DNA from: Amycolatopsis vancoresmycina
GTDB taxonomy: Bacteria > Actinomycetota > Actinomycetes > Mycobacteriales > Pseudonocardiaceae
NCBI RefSeq assembly: GCF_000716785.1
Contig: NZ_JNYY01000021.1
Span: 45,311 to 109,310 of the forward strand
DNA length: 64,000 nt
Direction of reading: 5' to 3'
Shown here: in pieces, positions 15,687 to 24,686 of the stretch
How positions within the stretch are numbered: the first letter of the stretch is position 1
Layout: the number at the start of each line of letters is the position of its first letter
Made by a program: the position numbers and the translations under genes
The notes under the pieces: generated by a model
The model's database searches: none
The model's input: the letters and a program-made list of their open reading frames with translations, nothing else
What the model was told of the DNA's origin: nothing

Positions 15687-18600
15687 CGGGTTCCGTCTCG
15701 GTGAGGGTAGGGATGAGGGTGAGGACGGCGGGGTGGACGGCGCCCAGCTCGGCCAGGCGGGCGATCCAGGTGTTGCGTTCGGCGGGAGACACGTCAAGGG
15801 CTTCCCGTAGCTGGGTTGGTGCGGTGTCGTCGCCATCGATCGCCGCGGATACGGCGAGGTAGAAGGCTGCGGTTGCGGCTTGGTCGGCGGTTTGGGCAGT
15901 TTGAAAGGCAATCGTGGCGAGGCTGGCAACGATAGTGGTGTCGGAACCGCCGGCTGCGGCGTGGAGGAGGGGCGGGAACAGGTCCGGGTCGGCCATTGCC
16001 GTGAAGACTTCGGCCAGTTCGTCGTCGGGCTTTCTTTCAACAAGCCGTAACAATGCCGACGCGACCAAGGCTGCCTCGTTGCCAGCTTCGAAGAGTTTGT
16101 CCAGGTAGGACAGGCAGAGTTCGTCGAGCAAGTCGGTGCGGCGATCAGTCACCAGCTGCTGCTGTTGTTCGATATCCGCGGCGACGAACTGCCGGGCGAG
16201 GACACCTAGCAGCAGGGGACGATAAGCCGCTTCGCTGCCCTCGGATCGGGCGGCGGTTCGCAGCTCCACGTACCGTGATGCGTGCTCTTCGGCGATCTGG
16301 AGCAGACTCTCCTCCATGGCGATGTCAAACGTCTCGTCGAGAAGCTCCAGGTGCGTTTTCAGGTATTCGTACTCGTCCTCGTAAGTCTTGGTCGCGAGCC
16401 AGCCGGTTGCCAGCTTGAGCATGTCCAGGTCGACGACGAGCCAAGGCGGCAGCGGCGTGCCCTCGATGGCGATCCACGCCTGTTGCCAGGCCTCTGGACT
16501 TGCCGCGCGGTGGCGCCGGGCTTGTGTGTGCGCTTTCTTCAGTAGCTCACGATTGTCTTCGGCCAAGACCTCGTGCAACCACGCAGCCGTCCTCGGGTCG
16601 CCGGCCTTCGTGTAAACGACACGATGGAGAAGAAGCAAAGGCCGGGATCTCGCGTCGACCTCAGCCAGCGCAGCCTGCCAAGCTTCGTCGGCTCTCGCGT
16701 CTGCACCACTGGCTGCCAGGTAACCGGAGAGGTTGTTCAGGGTCATTGCGAGGTCCGGTATTTGCCGCGCCTCCCCGTCGACCGCCCGAAGATGCTGTGC
16801 TATTGCTGCCTCGGTCGCATTCACGGCGTCGGCCACGCGCCCCGCCTCGCCGTAGCAGTAGCCCAGATTGTTCAGAGCCGTGGCAAGGTTAGGCAGGTAC
16901 ACCGGGTTCTTCTCCACCAGCTTCCGAAACCGGGCAACCGCCTCCTCCGCGATATCCACCCCCTCGGCGGTGCGCCCAACCGCGGCACAGTGGAAGGCAA
17001 GGTTGTTCAACGCTGCGGCAAGTTCGAAGAAGTAGGCCGGATTTTCCCTCACCAGCACCCGGTACTGGGTGACTGCCTCCTCGGTCAGCGCCACCGCCTC
17101 ATCTCGCCTTCGCACATCGCTGTAGCAGCCACCGAGGATGGTCAAAGCCGCGACGAGGTCGGGCAGGTATGCCGGGCTCTTCTCCACCAGCTTCCGAAAC
17201 CGGGCAACCGCTTCCTCGGCCGGGGCCACCGCCTCGGCGGCGCGCCCGCCCTCGAAGTAGCAGCCGCCGAGAGTGCTCAACGAAGCAGCCAGGTAATTCA
17301 GATGCATCGGGTTGTCAGCTGCCGAGATCCGGTGCAGTGCCACCGCCTCCTCGGCCGCTGCCGCCGCCTCGACGTGTCGGCCCCCCTCGCTGTAGCGGCT
17401 GCCGAGGTTGCTCAATGCCATGGCAAGGTCAGGCATGTAACCTGGGATCTTCTCCGCCAGCTCCCGATACAAGGCAACGCCTTCCTCAGCCGAGGCGACC
17501 GCCTCAATACGCCGCCCCACATCGCTGTAGCCGGCAGCGAGATCGTTCAACGCGCCGGCCAGTTCTTGAACGTAAGCCGGATTTTCCCTCACCAGTTCCC
17601 GGTACTGGGCTACAGCCTCCTCGTGGAGTGCAACTCCCTCGACAGCCCGGCTCACCTCGCCGTACCTGTTACCCAGATTGCTCAACGCCTTGGCGAGATC
17701 CGGCAGGTAACCCGGATTTTCCACGGCCTGGACCCGCCGTAGTGCGAGACATTCTTCGACCGGTACGACCGCCTCGACAGCACGCCCCACCGCGCCGTAC
17801 CGGAGCCCCAAGTTGCCCAACGCCATGGCAAGATCCGGCAGGTAACCCGGATTTTCTGCGGCAAGGTTCCGGAACCGCTCAACGGCCTCTTCGGTCAAAG
17901 GCACGGCCTCCGGAAACCGTCCTACCGCACTGTAACGATTACCGAGGTTGTTCAGCACGCCGGCAAGGCCAGGCAAATGTATCGAGCTTTCCTGTACGAG
18001 CGTACGGTGCAGGGCGACAACCTCTTCAGCTGATGCCACCGCCTCGGCGTCCCGGCCCACCGCGCTGTAGCGATTCGCGAGCCCGTTCAACGCCGTGGCG
18101 AGGCCGGGCAGGTTGGCCGGATTGCCCTCGGCCAGCTGCCGGTACTGAGCCACCGCTTCCTCGGCCGGGACCAGCGCGTCCAGCCGACGCCCGACCGCGC
18201 CATAGCTCACGCCGAGAGAGTTCAACGCGATGGCAAGGCTGGGGAGGTACGACGAACTTTGGTCGGCCAGTGTTCGATACTGCGCAACCGATTCCTCGAC
18301 CAGTGCCAACCTTTCGCTGTGGCGCCCCACATCGCCGTAGCGTCCGCCGAGCCTGCGCAGCGCCATGGCGAGTTCGGGCAGGTAAGACGGATCCTCCGCA
18401 ACCACTGCCCGGTACCGAGCCACCGCTTCCTCAGTCGGAGCGACCGCCTTGACAAGCCAGCCCCATTCCACTGAGGTATCGGCTACGTCGAGCGCCGCCA
18501 GCGCAACATCGGCCTGCAGATCGGGCCGATCCCCGACGACCTCCCGGAGCGCAGTCAGTCCCTCGAACCCGGCGATCGCCGCATGCACCCAGGCATACCG

Positions 18601-20574
18601 CCACAAGTACACCGGCTCCCGAGCATCCACCCCCTCCTCGAGAAGCCCTTCGTACAACCGCAAAAGCGCCACCCCAACCGGCAAAGCCGCGGGATTGAAC
18701 GGCTCCTGCCCGGTAGGCCGGTACGGCGGCCGCAGGTGATCGGCGAAGCTCTGGTGCGCCAGCCGGTACACCGCCACCCCGCCGTCGCCGTCCTGGACGA
18801 CGTAGCGGCCCAGCTGGTCCACCACCCAGCTCACGTCGTCACGGCTCAGCTCGCGTCCCGCCAGTGACGACGCCACCGTCAGCCACTCCTGCTCCGGAAA
18901 ACCCGCCCCCACCGCCCACGTCAACGCGGTCAACATCGTGCGCGCCAGCTCGCGGGCGGCCGCCCGGTCAGGTGAGCCCGACTGCGGTGGTTCCACCAGG
19001 GCCAGGTCGGCGTCGAAGGCGTCCTCGATCGAATGGGCGATGTGCTCCCGCCACTGCGGCGTGCCCGTACTCACCGGCGTGGCTCTCAGCTGGTCGGTGA
19101 TGATGCGGGCCAGCAGGAACGGCTGGTCGGCCGCCAGGGCTTCGCCTGCCAGGTGCGCCGCCACCGCCGAGGCGTCCATGCCGTCGGCCACCCCCGCCAA
19201 ACGCTTGCGGACGTACTCGCCGATGGCCGTCTGGGCCGACTCCACGCACTCCGTGCTGTCCAGGTCCAGCACCGCAACCGGCGACAGCGTGTCCAGCAGC
19301 GCCGTTCCGTTGTCCTGGGTCAACGGCCGCGTCGAGACGATCACCGTCGCGAACGGGGCCAGGCGGGTCAGCAGGTCCTCCGCGATCGCGAACGCCTGGC
19401 CGCGGGCCTCGTCCAGACCGTCGATCACCACGACCGGCGGCGCGGCCCCCGATTCGACCACCCGCTGTACCACGCCCAGCAGCTCCGCCACGTTGCGCCG
19501 GTCGGCCAGCGGCTCGACCAGGTGCACGCGGATCAGCTGCCGCTCGAGGACCTCGGCGACCCGCTCCACGGTCAGCCCGCGCGCGTGCACGTGCGCCGCC
19601 ACCGAACGCTCGCCCGGGTCCGCGTGACCCCAGCCTTCGTCTGCATGGCGGAGGCGGTCGCGCTCGTGGGGGTTGGACACCGACACCACCCGGCCGACCA
19701 CCGCCGACTTGCCGGTGCCCGCCGAGCCCGCCACCACGCGCAGCCCCGGGGTGCCGGCCCTGACCCAGGACACCACCGTGTCCACCTCGTCCGTCCGGCC
19801 GGTGAACCACGACCGCTCGTCGCCGGGATCGCCGCCGCGCGCAGCCCGCAGGAGGTGCTCCACGACCTCCTCCGGCGCTCCCTCGTCGTACAGGGGGTTG
19901 GGCACGATCGGCAACGGGTGCCCGTCCCGCAGGAACTCCGGCCGCTGGTCGATCCCCGGCCACTCCTCCAGCAACGCCAGCCCGAGGTCCTCACCCAGGA
20001 TCCGGTCGTTGTGCTTGGACCAGCGCCGCTGCTGGTCCGGCGAATCCGGGCCGCGGGTCAGCAGCTTGACCAGCAGTTTGCCGAACTGTCCGTCGCGCGC
20101 GCCGATGTCCGCCGCAGAGCACGAGACCAGGACGCCGAGCCACACCCGGTCGCCCTTGGGCGGGAGCTGCTCCAGCAGCCGCCGGGCCATCGCGGTGGAG
20201 TCCAGGACGGCGCCGGCCTGGCAGGTGTCGATCACCAGGAGGAGCTGGCTGGCGCCGGACAACACGCACCCGCGGATCACCTCCGACGCGGCCACGCCGT
20301 CCGCCTTGTCCGCGGTGGCCAGCCGCAGTCCGCCCAGGTCGGTGCCGTGGCCGCTCCACACCAGCAGCAGCGTCCCGCCGTCGGCGCGGCCGCCGACCGA
20401 TTCCAGCCTGCTGTGCACCGCGGTGACGTCGGCATCGGTCAGCGGCTCACCCTCGAACGCCGCGGAAAGGGCGTTCGCCACCGCTTCGACGTCGGCGACC
20501 GCGTGGTCGAGGTCGACCAGCTCCGGGGCGGCGTAGTGATCGATGCCCACGCCGACGAACACGTCACGCCGCAC
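15679..20574 (-). CDS. Caspase-like protease / STAND NTPase / TPR protein (NLR-like)
   Basis: A 1631-residue multidomain protein. Residues 1-200 form a caspase-like (C14) domain with His76 in LVWSGHGTD and Cys118 in LLLVIDTCQAGAV. Residues 255-700 form a STAND-type P-loop NTPase: FTGR at 257-260, Walker A GSAGTGKS (283-290), Walker B VVVIDGLDEA (381-390) and VIVSTRP. Residues 715-1255 are twelve exact 45-residue TPR-type repeats plus a decayed thirteenth, followed by a helical C-terminus. GTG 20574 is preceded by GAGGAGG. In known systems of this architecture the repeats sense a trigger, the NTPase oligomerises and the caspase is activated. An LCAT-like lipase follows with an 8-nt overlap. 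Third codon positions in the repeat region are visibly less GC-rich than in neighbours. The trigger is unknown. Confidence 0.88.
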   Translation of the reverse strand: MRRDVFVGVGIDHYAAPELVDLDHAVADVEAVANALSAAFEGEPLTDADVTAVHSRLESVGGRADGGTLLLVWSGHGTDLGGLRLATADKADGVAASEVIRGCVLSGASQLLLVIDTCQAGAVLDSTAMARRLLEQLPPKGDRVWLGVLVSCSAADIGARDGQFGKLLVKLLTRGPDSPDQQRRWSKHNDRILGEDLGLALLEEWPGIDQRPEFLRDGHPLPIVPNPLYDEGAPEEVVEHLLRAARGGDPGDERSWFTGRTDEVDTVVSWVRAGTPGLRVVAGSAGTGKSAVVGRVVSVSNPHERDRLRHADEGWGHADPGERSVAAHVHARGLTVERVAEVLERQLIRVHLVEPLADRRNVAELLGVVQRVVESGAAPPVVVIDGLDEARGQAFAIAEDLLTRLAPFATVIVSTRPLTQDNGTALLDTLSPVAVLDLDSTECVESAQTAIGEYVRKRLAGVADGMDASAVAAHLAGEALAADQPFLLARIITDQLRATPVSTGTPQWREHIAHSIEDAFDADLALVEPPQSGSPDRAAARELARTMLTALTWAVGAGFPEQEWLTVASSLAGRELSRDDVSWVVDQLGRYVVQDGDGGVAVYRLAHQSFADHLRPPYRPTGQEPFNPAALPVGVALLRLYEGLLEEGVDAREPVYLWRYAWVHAAIAGFEGLTALREVVGDRPDLQADVALAALDVADTSVEWGWLVKAVAPTEEAVARYRAVVAEDPSYLPELAMALRRLGGRYGDVGRHSERLALVEESVAQYRTLADQSSSYLPSLAIALNSLGVSYGAVGRRLDALVPAEEAVAQYRQLAEGNPANLPGLATALNGLANRYSAVGRDAEAVASAEEVVALHRTLVQESSIHLPGLAGVLNNLGNRYSAVGRFPEAVPLTEEAVERFRNLAAENPGYLPDLAMALGNLGLRYGAVGRAVEAVVPVEECLALRRVQAVENPGYLPDLAKALSNLGNRYGEVSRAVEGVALHEEAVAQYRELVRENPAYVQELAGALNDLAAGYSDVGRRIEAVASAEEGVALYRELAEKIPGYMPDLAMALSNLGSRYSEGGRHVEAAAAAEEAVALHRISAADNPMHLNYLAASLSTLGGCYFEGGRAAEAVAPAEEAVARFRKLVEKSPAYLPDLVAALTILGGCYSDVRRRDEAVALTEEAVTQYRVLVRENPAYFFELAAALNNLAFHCAAVGRTAEGVDIAEEAVARFRKLVEKNPVYLPNLATALNNLGYCYGEAGRVADAVNATEAAIAQHLRAVDGEARQIPDLAMTLNNLSGYLAASGADARADEAWQAALAEVDARSRPLLLLHRVVYTKAGDPRTAAWLHEVLAEDNRELLKKAHTQARRHRAASPEAWQQAWIAIEGTPLPPWLVVDLDMLKLATGWLATKTYEDEYEYLKTHLELLDETFDIAMEESLLQIAEEHASRYVELRTAARSEGSEAAYRPLLLGVLARQFVAADIEQQQQLVTDRRTDLLDELCLSYLDKLFEAGNEAALVASALLRLVERKPDDELAEVFTAMADPDLFPPLLHAAAGGSDTTIVASLATIAFQTAQTADQAATAAFYLAVSAAIDGDDTAPTQLREALDVSPAERNTWIARLAELGAVHPAVLTLIPTLTETEPDA
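16813..18432 (-). repeat. Twelve 135-bp in-frame direct repeats (TPR array)
   Basis: Twelve consecutive units of exactly 45 codons, each beginning EE-x-V/L (EEAVAQYR type) and containing Y/HLPDLAxALNNLGxRY and VGRxxEAV. No indel breaks the 135-bp phase from 18432 down to 16813; a degenerate thirteenth unit runs to about 16678. The units are clearly homologous to each other at DNA level, so the array can lose or gain repeats by recombination. Confidence 0.9.
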
Positions 20575-20717
20575 TGCGTCCCCTCCTCGAATCACCTCCT
20601 CAGTCGCGCCCGCAACCTCCCCTGTTACGGACTGCAACCACCTCGCCGGGGTTGTATCACCGGCTCCCCCGTCCGGCTCGGTTGCGGCGAAGGCTACGAA
20701 TCGAGGAAGGAACCACC

Positions 20718-21272
20718 ATGTCCGCAACGATTTCCCGGGGAAGAAGCCTCCGCCGCCTCGCCCTGGCCGCCGTCTTGGCCGCTTCGCTCACCGCCGTCAC
20801 CGCCGGTGTCGCCCATGCCTCCCTGTCGCAGGTGCAGGACGGGTTCGAGGTCAACCCGCAGTCCTCGTGGCTGGTCGCGACCGGGGGATCCGCCTCCGCC
20901 GGGTTCGACGTCGGGGCCGGGACCGCTCGGTCCGGGCGGAACAACGGCTGGCTCTTCGCCTCCAAAGGCTGGGCCTTCGAGGGCTACTGGGTCGTCACGA
21001 ACTCCGTGCCGCGCAACGCCCAGTGCGCTTCGCAGTTCTACATGCAGACCGCCGGGGGCGCGCAGGTCGGGATCGAGATCTGGGACGCCGGCGGGCACCT
21101 GCTCGCCAGCACCTACCCGTGGCTCAACGGCAGCGGGGCCTACCAGGCCGTCAACACCGCCCGGTGGAACCTCAACGGCGTCAACCCCGTGTTCGTCAAG
21201 GCGATCGTCGGCGCGAACGGGTCGTCCCGGTTCATCCGGCTCGACGACATGACCACGCAGTGCTACTGGTGA
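20718..21272 (+). CDS. Secreted protein, jelly-roll-like, unknown function
   Basis: A 184-residue exported protein. The signal peptide has RRLALAAVLAASLTAVTAGVAHA with cleavage near residue 33. The mature part is beta-rich (FEVNPQSSWLV, ARSGRNNGWLFASKGWAFEGYWV, RFIRLDDMTTQCYW) and has a carbohydrate-binding-module look, with two Cys residues that could pair. GAGGAAGG precedes the ATG at 20718. It is divergent from the caspase/STAND gene with 143 bp between, but nothing links the two functionally. I do not recognise a named family. Confidence 0.75.
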   Translation: MSATISRGRSLRRLALAAVLAASLTAVTAGVAHASLSQVQDGFEVNPQSSWLVATGGSASAGFDVGAGTARSGRNNGWLFASKGWAFEGYWVVTNSVPRNAQCASQFYMQTAGGAQVGIEIWDAGGHLLASTYPWLNGSGAYQAVNTARWNLNGVNPVFVKAIVGANGSSRFIRLDDMTTQCYW

Positions 21273-21294
21273 CCGGGCTGTACCATCGCCGTCG

Positions 21295-21900
21295 ATGAGC
21301 TGGGCGGGGTGGCAGGTGCGGTTGCGGGAGGTCCGCGCGGCGGATCACCGCGCCCTGATCGGGTTCGACCGCGACTCGGCCGCGCGGGCCGGTGGGTACC
21401 GGCACTGGGCGACGCACCGGGTGGCCGGTGACACCGGCGACGACTTCCACTTCGCCATCGAGACGCTGCACACCCGGACGCTGGTCGGGTCGATCTGGAT
21501 CCAGGCCGACCCGGCCGCCGGGCGGTTCAGCTACGGCATCGGGATCGGGCCGCAGTACCGCCGCTGCGGGTACGCCGCCGACGCCCTCACCGTCCTGCTC
21601 GGCGTCATGTTCGAGCTGCGCCGCTACCGCAAGTGCGAGGTCAGCATCAACGGCGCGAACTTCGCCTCCCTCGCGCTGCACGGCGAACTCGGCTTCCGCG
21701 AAGAGGGCAGGCCGCGGGACACCGAACTGCGCCACGGCGAGATCCGCTACCCGGTGCTGATGAGCCTCACCGCGGACCGGTTCGCCGAGCACCGCCCGGT
21801 GGTCGTCGCCGCCCGCGGTCCGGTGCGGCCCTCCCGGGGACGGCACTGGCGCACGCCGCGCCGGGGCCGGCACTGGCGGGCCGAACACCTGACCCGCTGA
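21295..21900 (+). CDS. GNAT-family N-acetyltransferase
   Basis: A 201-residue acetyltransferase of the RimJ/RimL type. Motif A, which binds the acetyl-CoA pyrophosphate, is seen as YGIGIGPQYRRCGYAADAL. Motif B follows as YRKCEVSINGANFASLALHGELGFREEG. The C-terminal 30 residues are Arg/His-rich (RGRHWRTPRRGRHWR), an unusual basic tail. The ATG lies 22 nt after the stop of the secreted-protein gene. The acceptor substrate is unknown. Confidence 0.88.
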   Translation: MSWAGWQVRLREVRAADHRALIGFDRDSAARAGGYRHWATHRVAGDTGDDFHFAIETLHTRTLVGSIWIQADPAAGRFSYGIGIGPQYRRCGYAADALTVLLGVMFELRRYRKCEVSINGANFASLALHGELGFREEGRPRDTELRHGEIRYPVLMSLTADRFAEHRPVVVAARGPVRPSRGRHWRTPRRGRHWRAEHLTR

Positions 21901-21903
21901 AGC

Positions 21904-21935
21904 GCCGGGAGGCCCCCACAGGGGAGCCTCCCGGC
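21904..21935. terminator. Intrinsic terminator between convergent genes
   Basis: GCCGGGAGGC and GCCTCCCGGC form a perfect 10-bp stem around a 12-nt loop. It begins 3 nt after the GNAT stop codon and ends 6 nt before the stop codon of the convergent phosphoesterase gene, so it can serve both. Confidence 0.75.
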
Positions 21936-21941
21936 ACCGGC

Positions 21942-24683
21942 TCAGCCGTCCGATTCCGCGGACGGGATGAAGGCCCCCGGCACCTGCTCCGGGGCGTACA
22001 CCTGGTTCTCACCCGGGTAGGGCAGCTGCCAGCCGTGCGTCTGGTACCACGTGAAGTGGTTCATCTGCGCGGGGTTGGCGTAGTCGGCGACGGCGTCCGG
22101 GCCGGTCAGGCGCTGGTGCGTCGTCCACTCCTGCCACTGCGCCGCCACGTGCTGCTTGTCCGCGGGCACCGCCGAAGACGGCACCGGTGCGGCGGCCGGG
22201 TTCGCCGCCGCCGGGACGTCCGGGCCGCAGGACGGCTGGGTCGCCAGGCCCGCCGTCAGCGACGTCCGGTTCGGCAGCGCGGTGAACGGCGTCAGGTCCG
22301 GCTTCTGCTGGAAGGCCGCACTCATCGGCGTCGCCGCGCTGTCCTTCTGGTTCATCGGCTTGACGCCGAGGATCTGCTCGATCGTGCGGATCATGGTGAT
22401 CTGCGAGTAGTAGTGGCTGTCGACGACGCCGTGCCGGGCGTACGGGCTGATGATCTGCACCGGCGCGCGGTGGCCGTCGACGTGGTCCAGACCGGCCTGC
22501 GAGTCGTCCTCGACGACGAAGATCGCCGAGTCCTTCCAGTACGGGCTGTGCGAGATCTCGTCGACGATCCGGCCGACCGCGAGGTCGTTGTCGGCGACCT
22601 GGGCGGCCGCGTTGGGCGGGCCGCCGGTGTGGTCGCTCGACAGCCAGAACATGTTCAGGTTCGCCGGCCCGTGCTTCTCGAAGTCGTCCTTCCAGATCTG
22701 GTAGCGGTAGACGTCCGGCACCGCGGTGTCGAACTTCGGGAAGCCCGGCACCGAAACGTCGTTCAGCGACGGGATCGGCGACGACGACACCAGCGGGTAG
22801 GCCGTCGGTTCCCCGGTGTTGGCCATGTTCTTGGCGTCGCAGTACAGGTTCTGCCAGCTCGCCCCGGCCGGCTTGGTCAGGAACTGCTGGAACTCGCCGA
22901 AGTCGCGCACCGACTTCCCGGCCGCCTGCGCGCCGGTCCAGAGGAACCCGGTGCTCTGGTGGCCGAGCGCGTCGTCCTCGGTGTCGTAGCTGCGCAGGTA
23001 CTCCCCCGCCGAAGACTCGGTGTACTCGGGGTTGTCGGCCTGCATCAGCCAGTTGTGGCCCTCGGCGGAGTTCGTGCCGATGTCGTAGGTGTTGTCGTAC
23101 AACCCGAACTGGCGCTCGAGCGCGTGCTGGTTCGGCGTCACGTTCTCGCCGAACTGCGTCACCGCCGGGTCGCCGTTGCCGCGGGAGTCGTCACCGAAGA
23201 CCTGGTCGTAGGTCCGGTTCTCCTTGACCAGCAGGAAAACGTGTTTGATCGTCGACGGGTCGCCGAGCCGCGCCGGGACCGGCACCGGGCTGCGGTGGCC
23301 GTTGTCGTGGGCCACCTGGACCGAGCCCGGTGTCCAGCCGTTCTGCCAGAACACCTTGGCGGTGTACGCGCGGGTCACCAGGTCGTTCGGCAGCCGGAAC
23401 CTCTGCAGGCTCGACGTCGTGTCGTGCGTGCCGTGCCCGGCCGCGGTGGTCGGGCGGCGGGCGTCGATCCCGCGGGTGTTGGAGACGAGGATGTCCGGAC
23501 CGACCGTGGCGATCGCCGTCGGGAAGTAGTCCGTCGGCAGCAGGCCCACGTAGCTCACCGGTTCCTGTGCCCGGTGGTAGCGGTAGACGGCGACCGCGTT
23601 GGCGCGGCCGAGCGTCACCAGCAGGTGCCCGTCGGCGGTGAGGGTGACGCCGTCGGGCTCGTAGCCGACGCTCGCCTCCGGCCACGGCTGCGTCGCGATG
23701 GTCTGGACGACCTGGTCGCGGGAGGTGTCGATGACCGAGACGGTGTTGCTCGCGGTGTTGGTGACGAACAGCGCGCCGCCCTTGGCGTACACCGCGGTCG
23801 GGTGCAGGCCGACGTCGATGCTCGCCGGCGCGGCGGCCGGCTTCGCCAGGTCGATGACGCTGACCGTGCCGCTGGTGGTGGCGCCGGTGAACCGGCTGGC
23901 CGGCACCTGGGTGTTGTAGGAGTTCAGGGTCGGCTCGCCGGGGCGTGCCGGGCGGCCGCCTTCGTTGCTGACGTACAGCTTGCTGCCGACCAGGACCAGG
24001 TCACGCGGGGCGTTGCCGACGGCCCAGCTCTGCTTGACCGCGCCGGTCGCCGCGTCGAGGGCGACGACCCGGTTCTGGCCGTTGACCGCGGAGTACACAG
24101 TGGACCCATCGGGCGAGAACACCGCCTGCGCCACCAGGGCGTGCTTCGCGCCGTCCGCCGGGATCTTGACCGCCACCGGCGCGGCGACCGTGCCGTCCGG
24201 GTTCACCGTGAACTTCGTGTAGCCGTCGGTCTGCGCCAGCCACAACGACTTCCCGTCCGGGGAGTACGACGGGCCTTCCTGGCCGACGTCGTTGCCGGGG
24301 ATGCGCAGGTTCGCCGTCGCGGAGTTGCCGACGAGCTGCTGCACCTGCCAGCTCTTCAGGTCGACGACGGTGAGCGCGATCCCGCCGTCGGTGGTCAGCG
24401 CGGCGAGGTGGCTGCCGTCGGGGCTGACCGAGGACGCCATGATCTTGCCGTTGTTGACGACCAGCCGGTTGCCGATCGGGTCGAGGTACTGGTCGGCGGC
24501 GACGACCTGGCCCTGGCCGGTGACCTGGCCGACCTGGTCCTCGCCGAACTGCCACGTCGACGCGACACCGGTGCCGGTGCCGGCGGCGACGAGCACGAGC
24601 GTGACCGACCCGGCCGTGGCGAAGCGGAACCGGCGGCCGGGCGCGCCCTTCCTGGTATGCCTTCTGCGGCGGGTTACCTGCAT
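21942..24683 (-). CDS. YncE-like beta-propeller fused to phosphoesterase domain
   Basis: A 913-residue exported protein. An N-terminal basic stretch and hydrophobic segment (FATAGSVTLVLVAAGTGTG) act as signal or anchor. Residues about 60-430 form a seven-bladed YVTN-type propeller, with blades such as VFSPDGSTVYSAVNGQNRVVALD and LFVTNTASNTVSVIDTS. Residues about 455-800 are an alkaline-phosphatase-fold phosphoesterase of the phospholipase C/acid phosphatase family (HVFLLVKENRTYDQVFGD, NLNMFWLSSDHTGG, FVVEDDSQAGLDHVDGHRAP). It probably hydrolyses phosphate esters at the cell surface. The gene starts 3 nt after the ABC permease stop, so it is the last gene of an exporter operon, an unexpected pairing. 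Confidence 0.85.
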   Translation of the reverse strand: MQVTRRRRHTRKGAPGRRFRFATAGSVTLVLVAAGTGTGVASTWQFGEDQVGQVTGQGQVVAADQYLDPIGNRLVVNNGKIMASSVSPDGSHLAALTTDGGIALTVVDLKSWQVQQLVGNSATANLRIPGNDVGQEGPSYSPDGKSLWLAQTDGYTKFTVNPDGTVAAPVAVKIPADGAKHALVAQAVFSPDGSTVYSAVNGQNRVVALDAATGAVKQSWAVGNAPRDLVLVGSKLYVSNEGGRPARPGEPTLNSYNTQVPASRFTGATTSGTVSVIDLAKPAAAPASIDVGLHPTAVYAKGGALFVTNTASNTVSVIDTSRDQVVQTIATQPWPEASVGYEPDGVTLTADGHLLVTLGRANAVAVYRYHRAQEPVSYVGLLPTDYFPTAIATVGPDILVSNTRGIDARRPTTAAGHGTHDTTSSLQRFRLPNDLVTRAYTAKVFWQNGWTPGSVQVAHDNGHRSPVPVPARLGDPSTIKHVFLLVKENRTYDQVFGDDSRGNGDPAVTQFGENVTPNQHALERQFGLYDNTYDIGTNSAEGHNWLMQADNPEYTESSAGEYLRSYDTEDDALGHQSTGFLWTGAQAAGKSVRDFGEFQQFLTKPAGASWQNLYCDAKNMANTGEPTAYPLVSSSPIPSLNDVSVPGFPKFDTAVPDVYRYQIWKDDFEKHGPANLNMFWLSSDHTGGPPNAAAQVADNDLAVGRIVDEISHSPYWKDSAIFVVEDDSQAGLDHVDGHRAPVQIISPYARHGVVDSHYYSQITMIRTIEQILGVKPMNQKDSAATPMSAAFQQKPDLTPFTALPNRTSLTAGLATQPSCGPDVPAAANPAAAPVPSSAVPADKQHVAAQWQEWTTHQRLTGPDAVADYANPAQMNHFTWYQTHGWQLPYPGENQVYAPEQVPGAFIPSAESDG

Positions 24684-24686
24684 CGG

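Noticed and set aside
16813..18432. Possible CRISPR or satellite repeat from the 135-bp periodicity
   Set aside because: The repeats are in-frame TPR-type codons inside one long gene.
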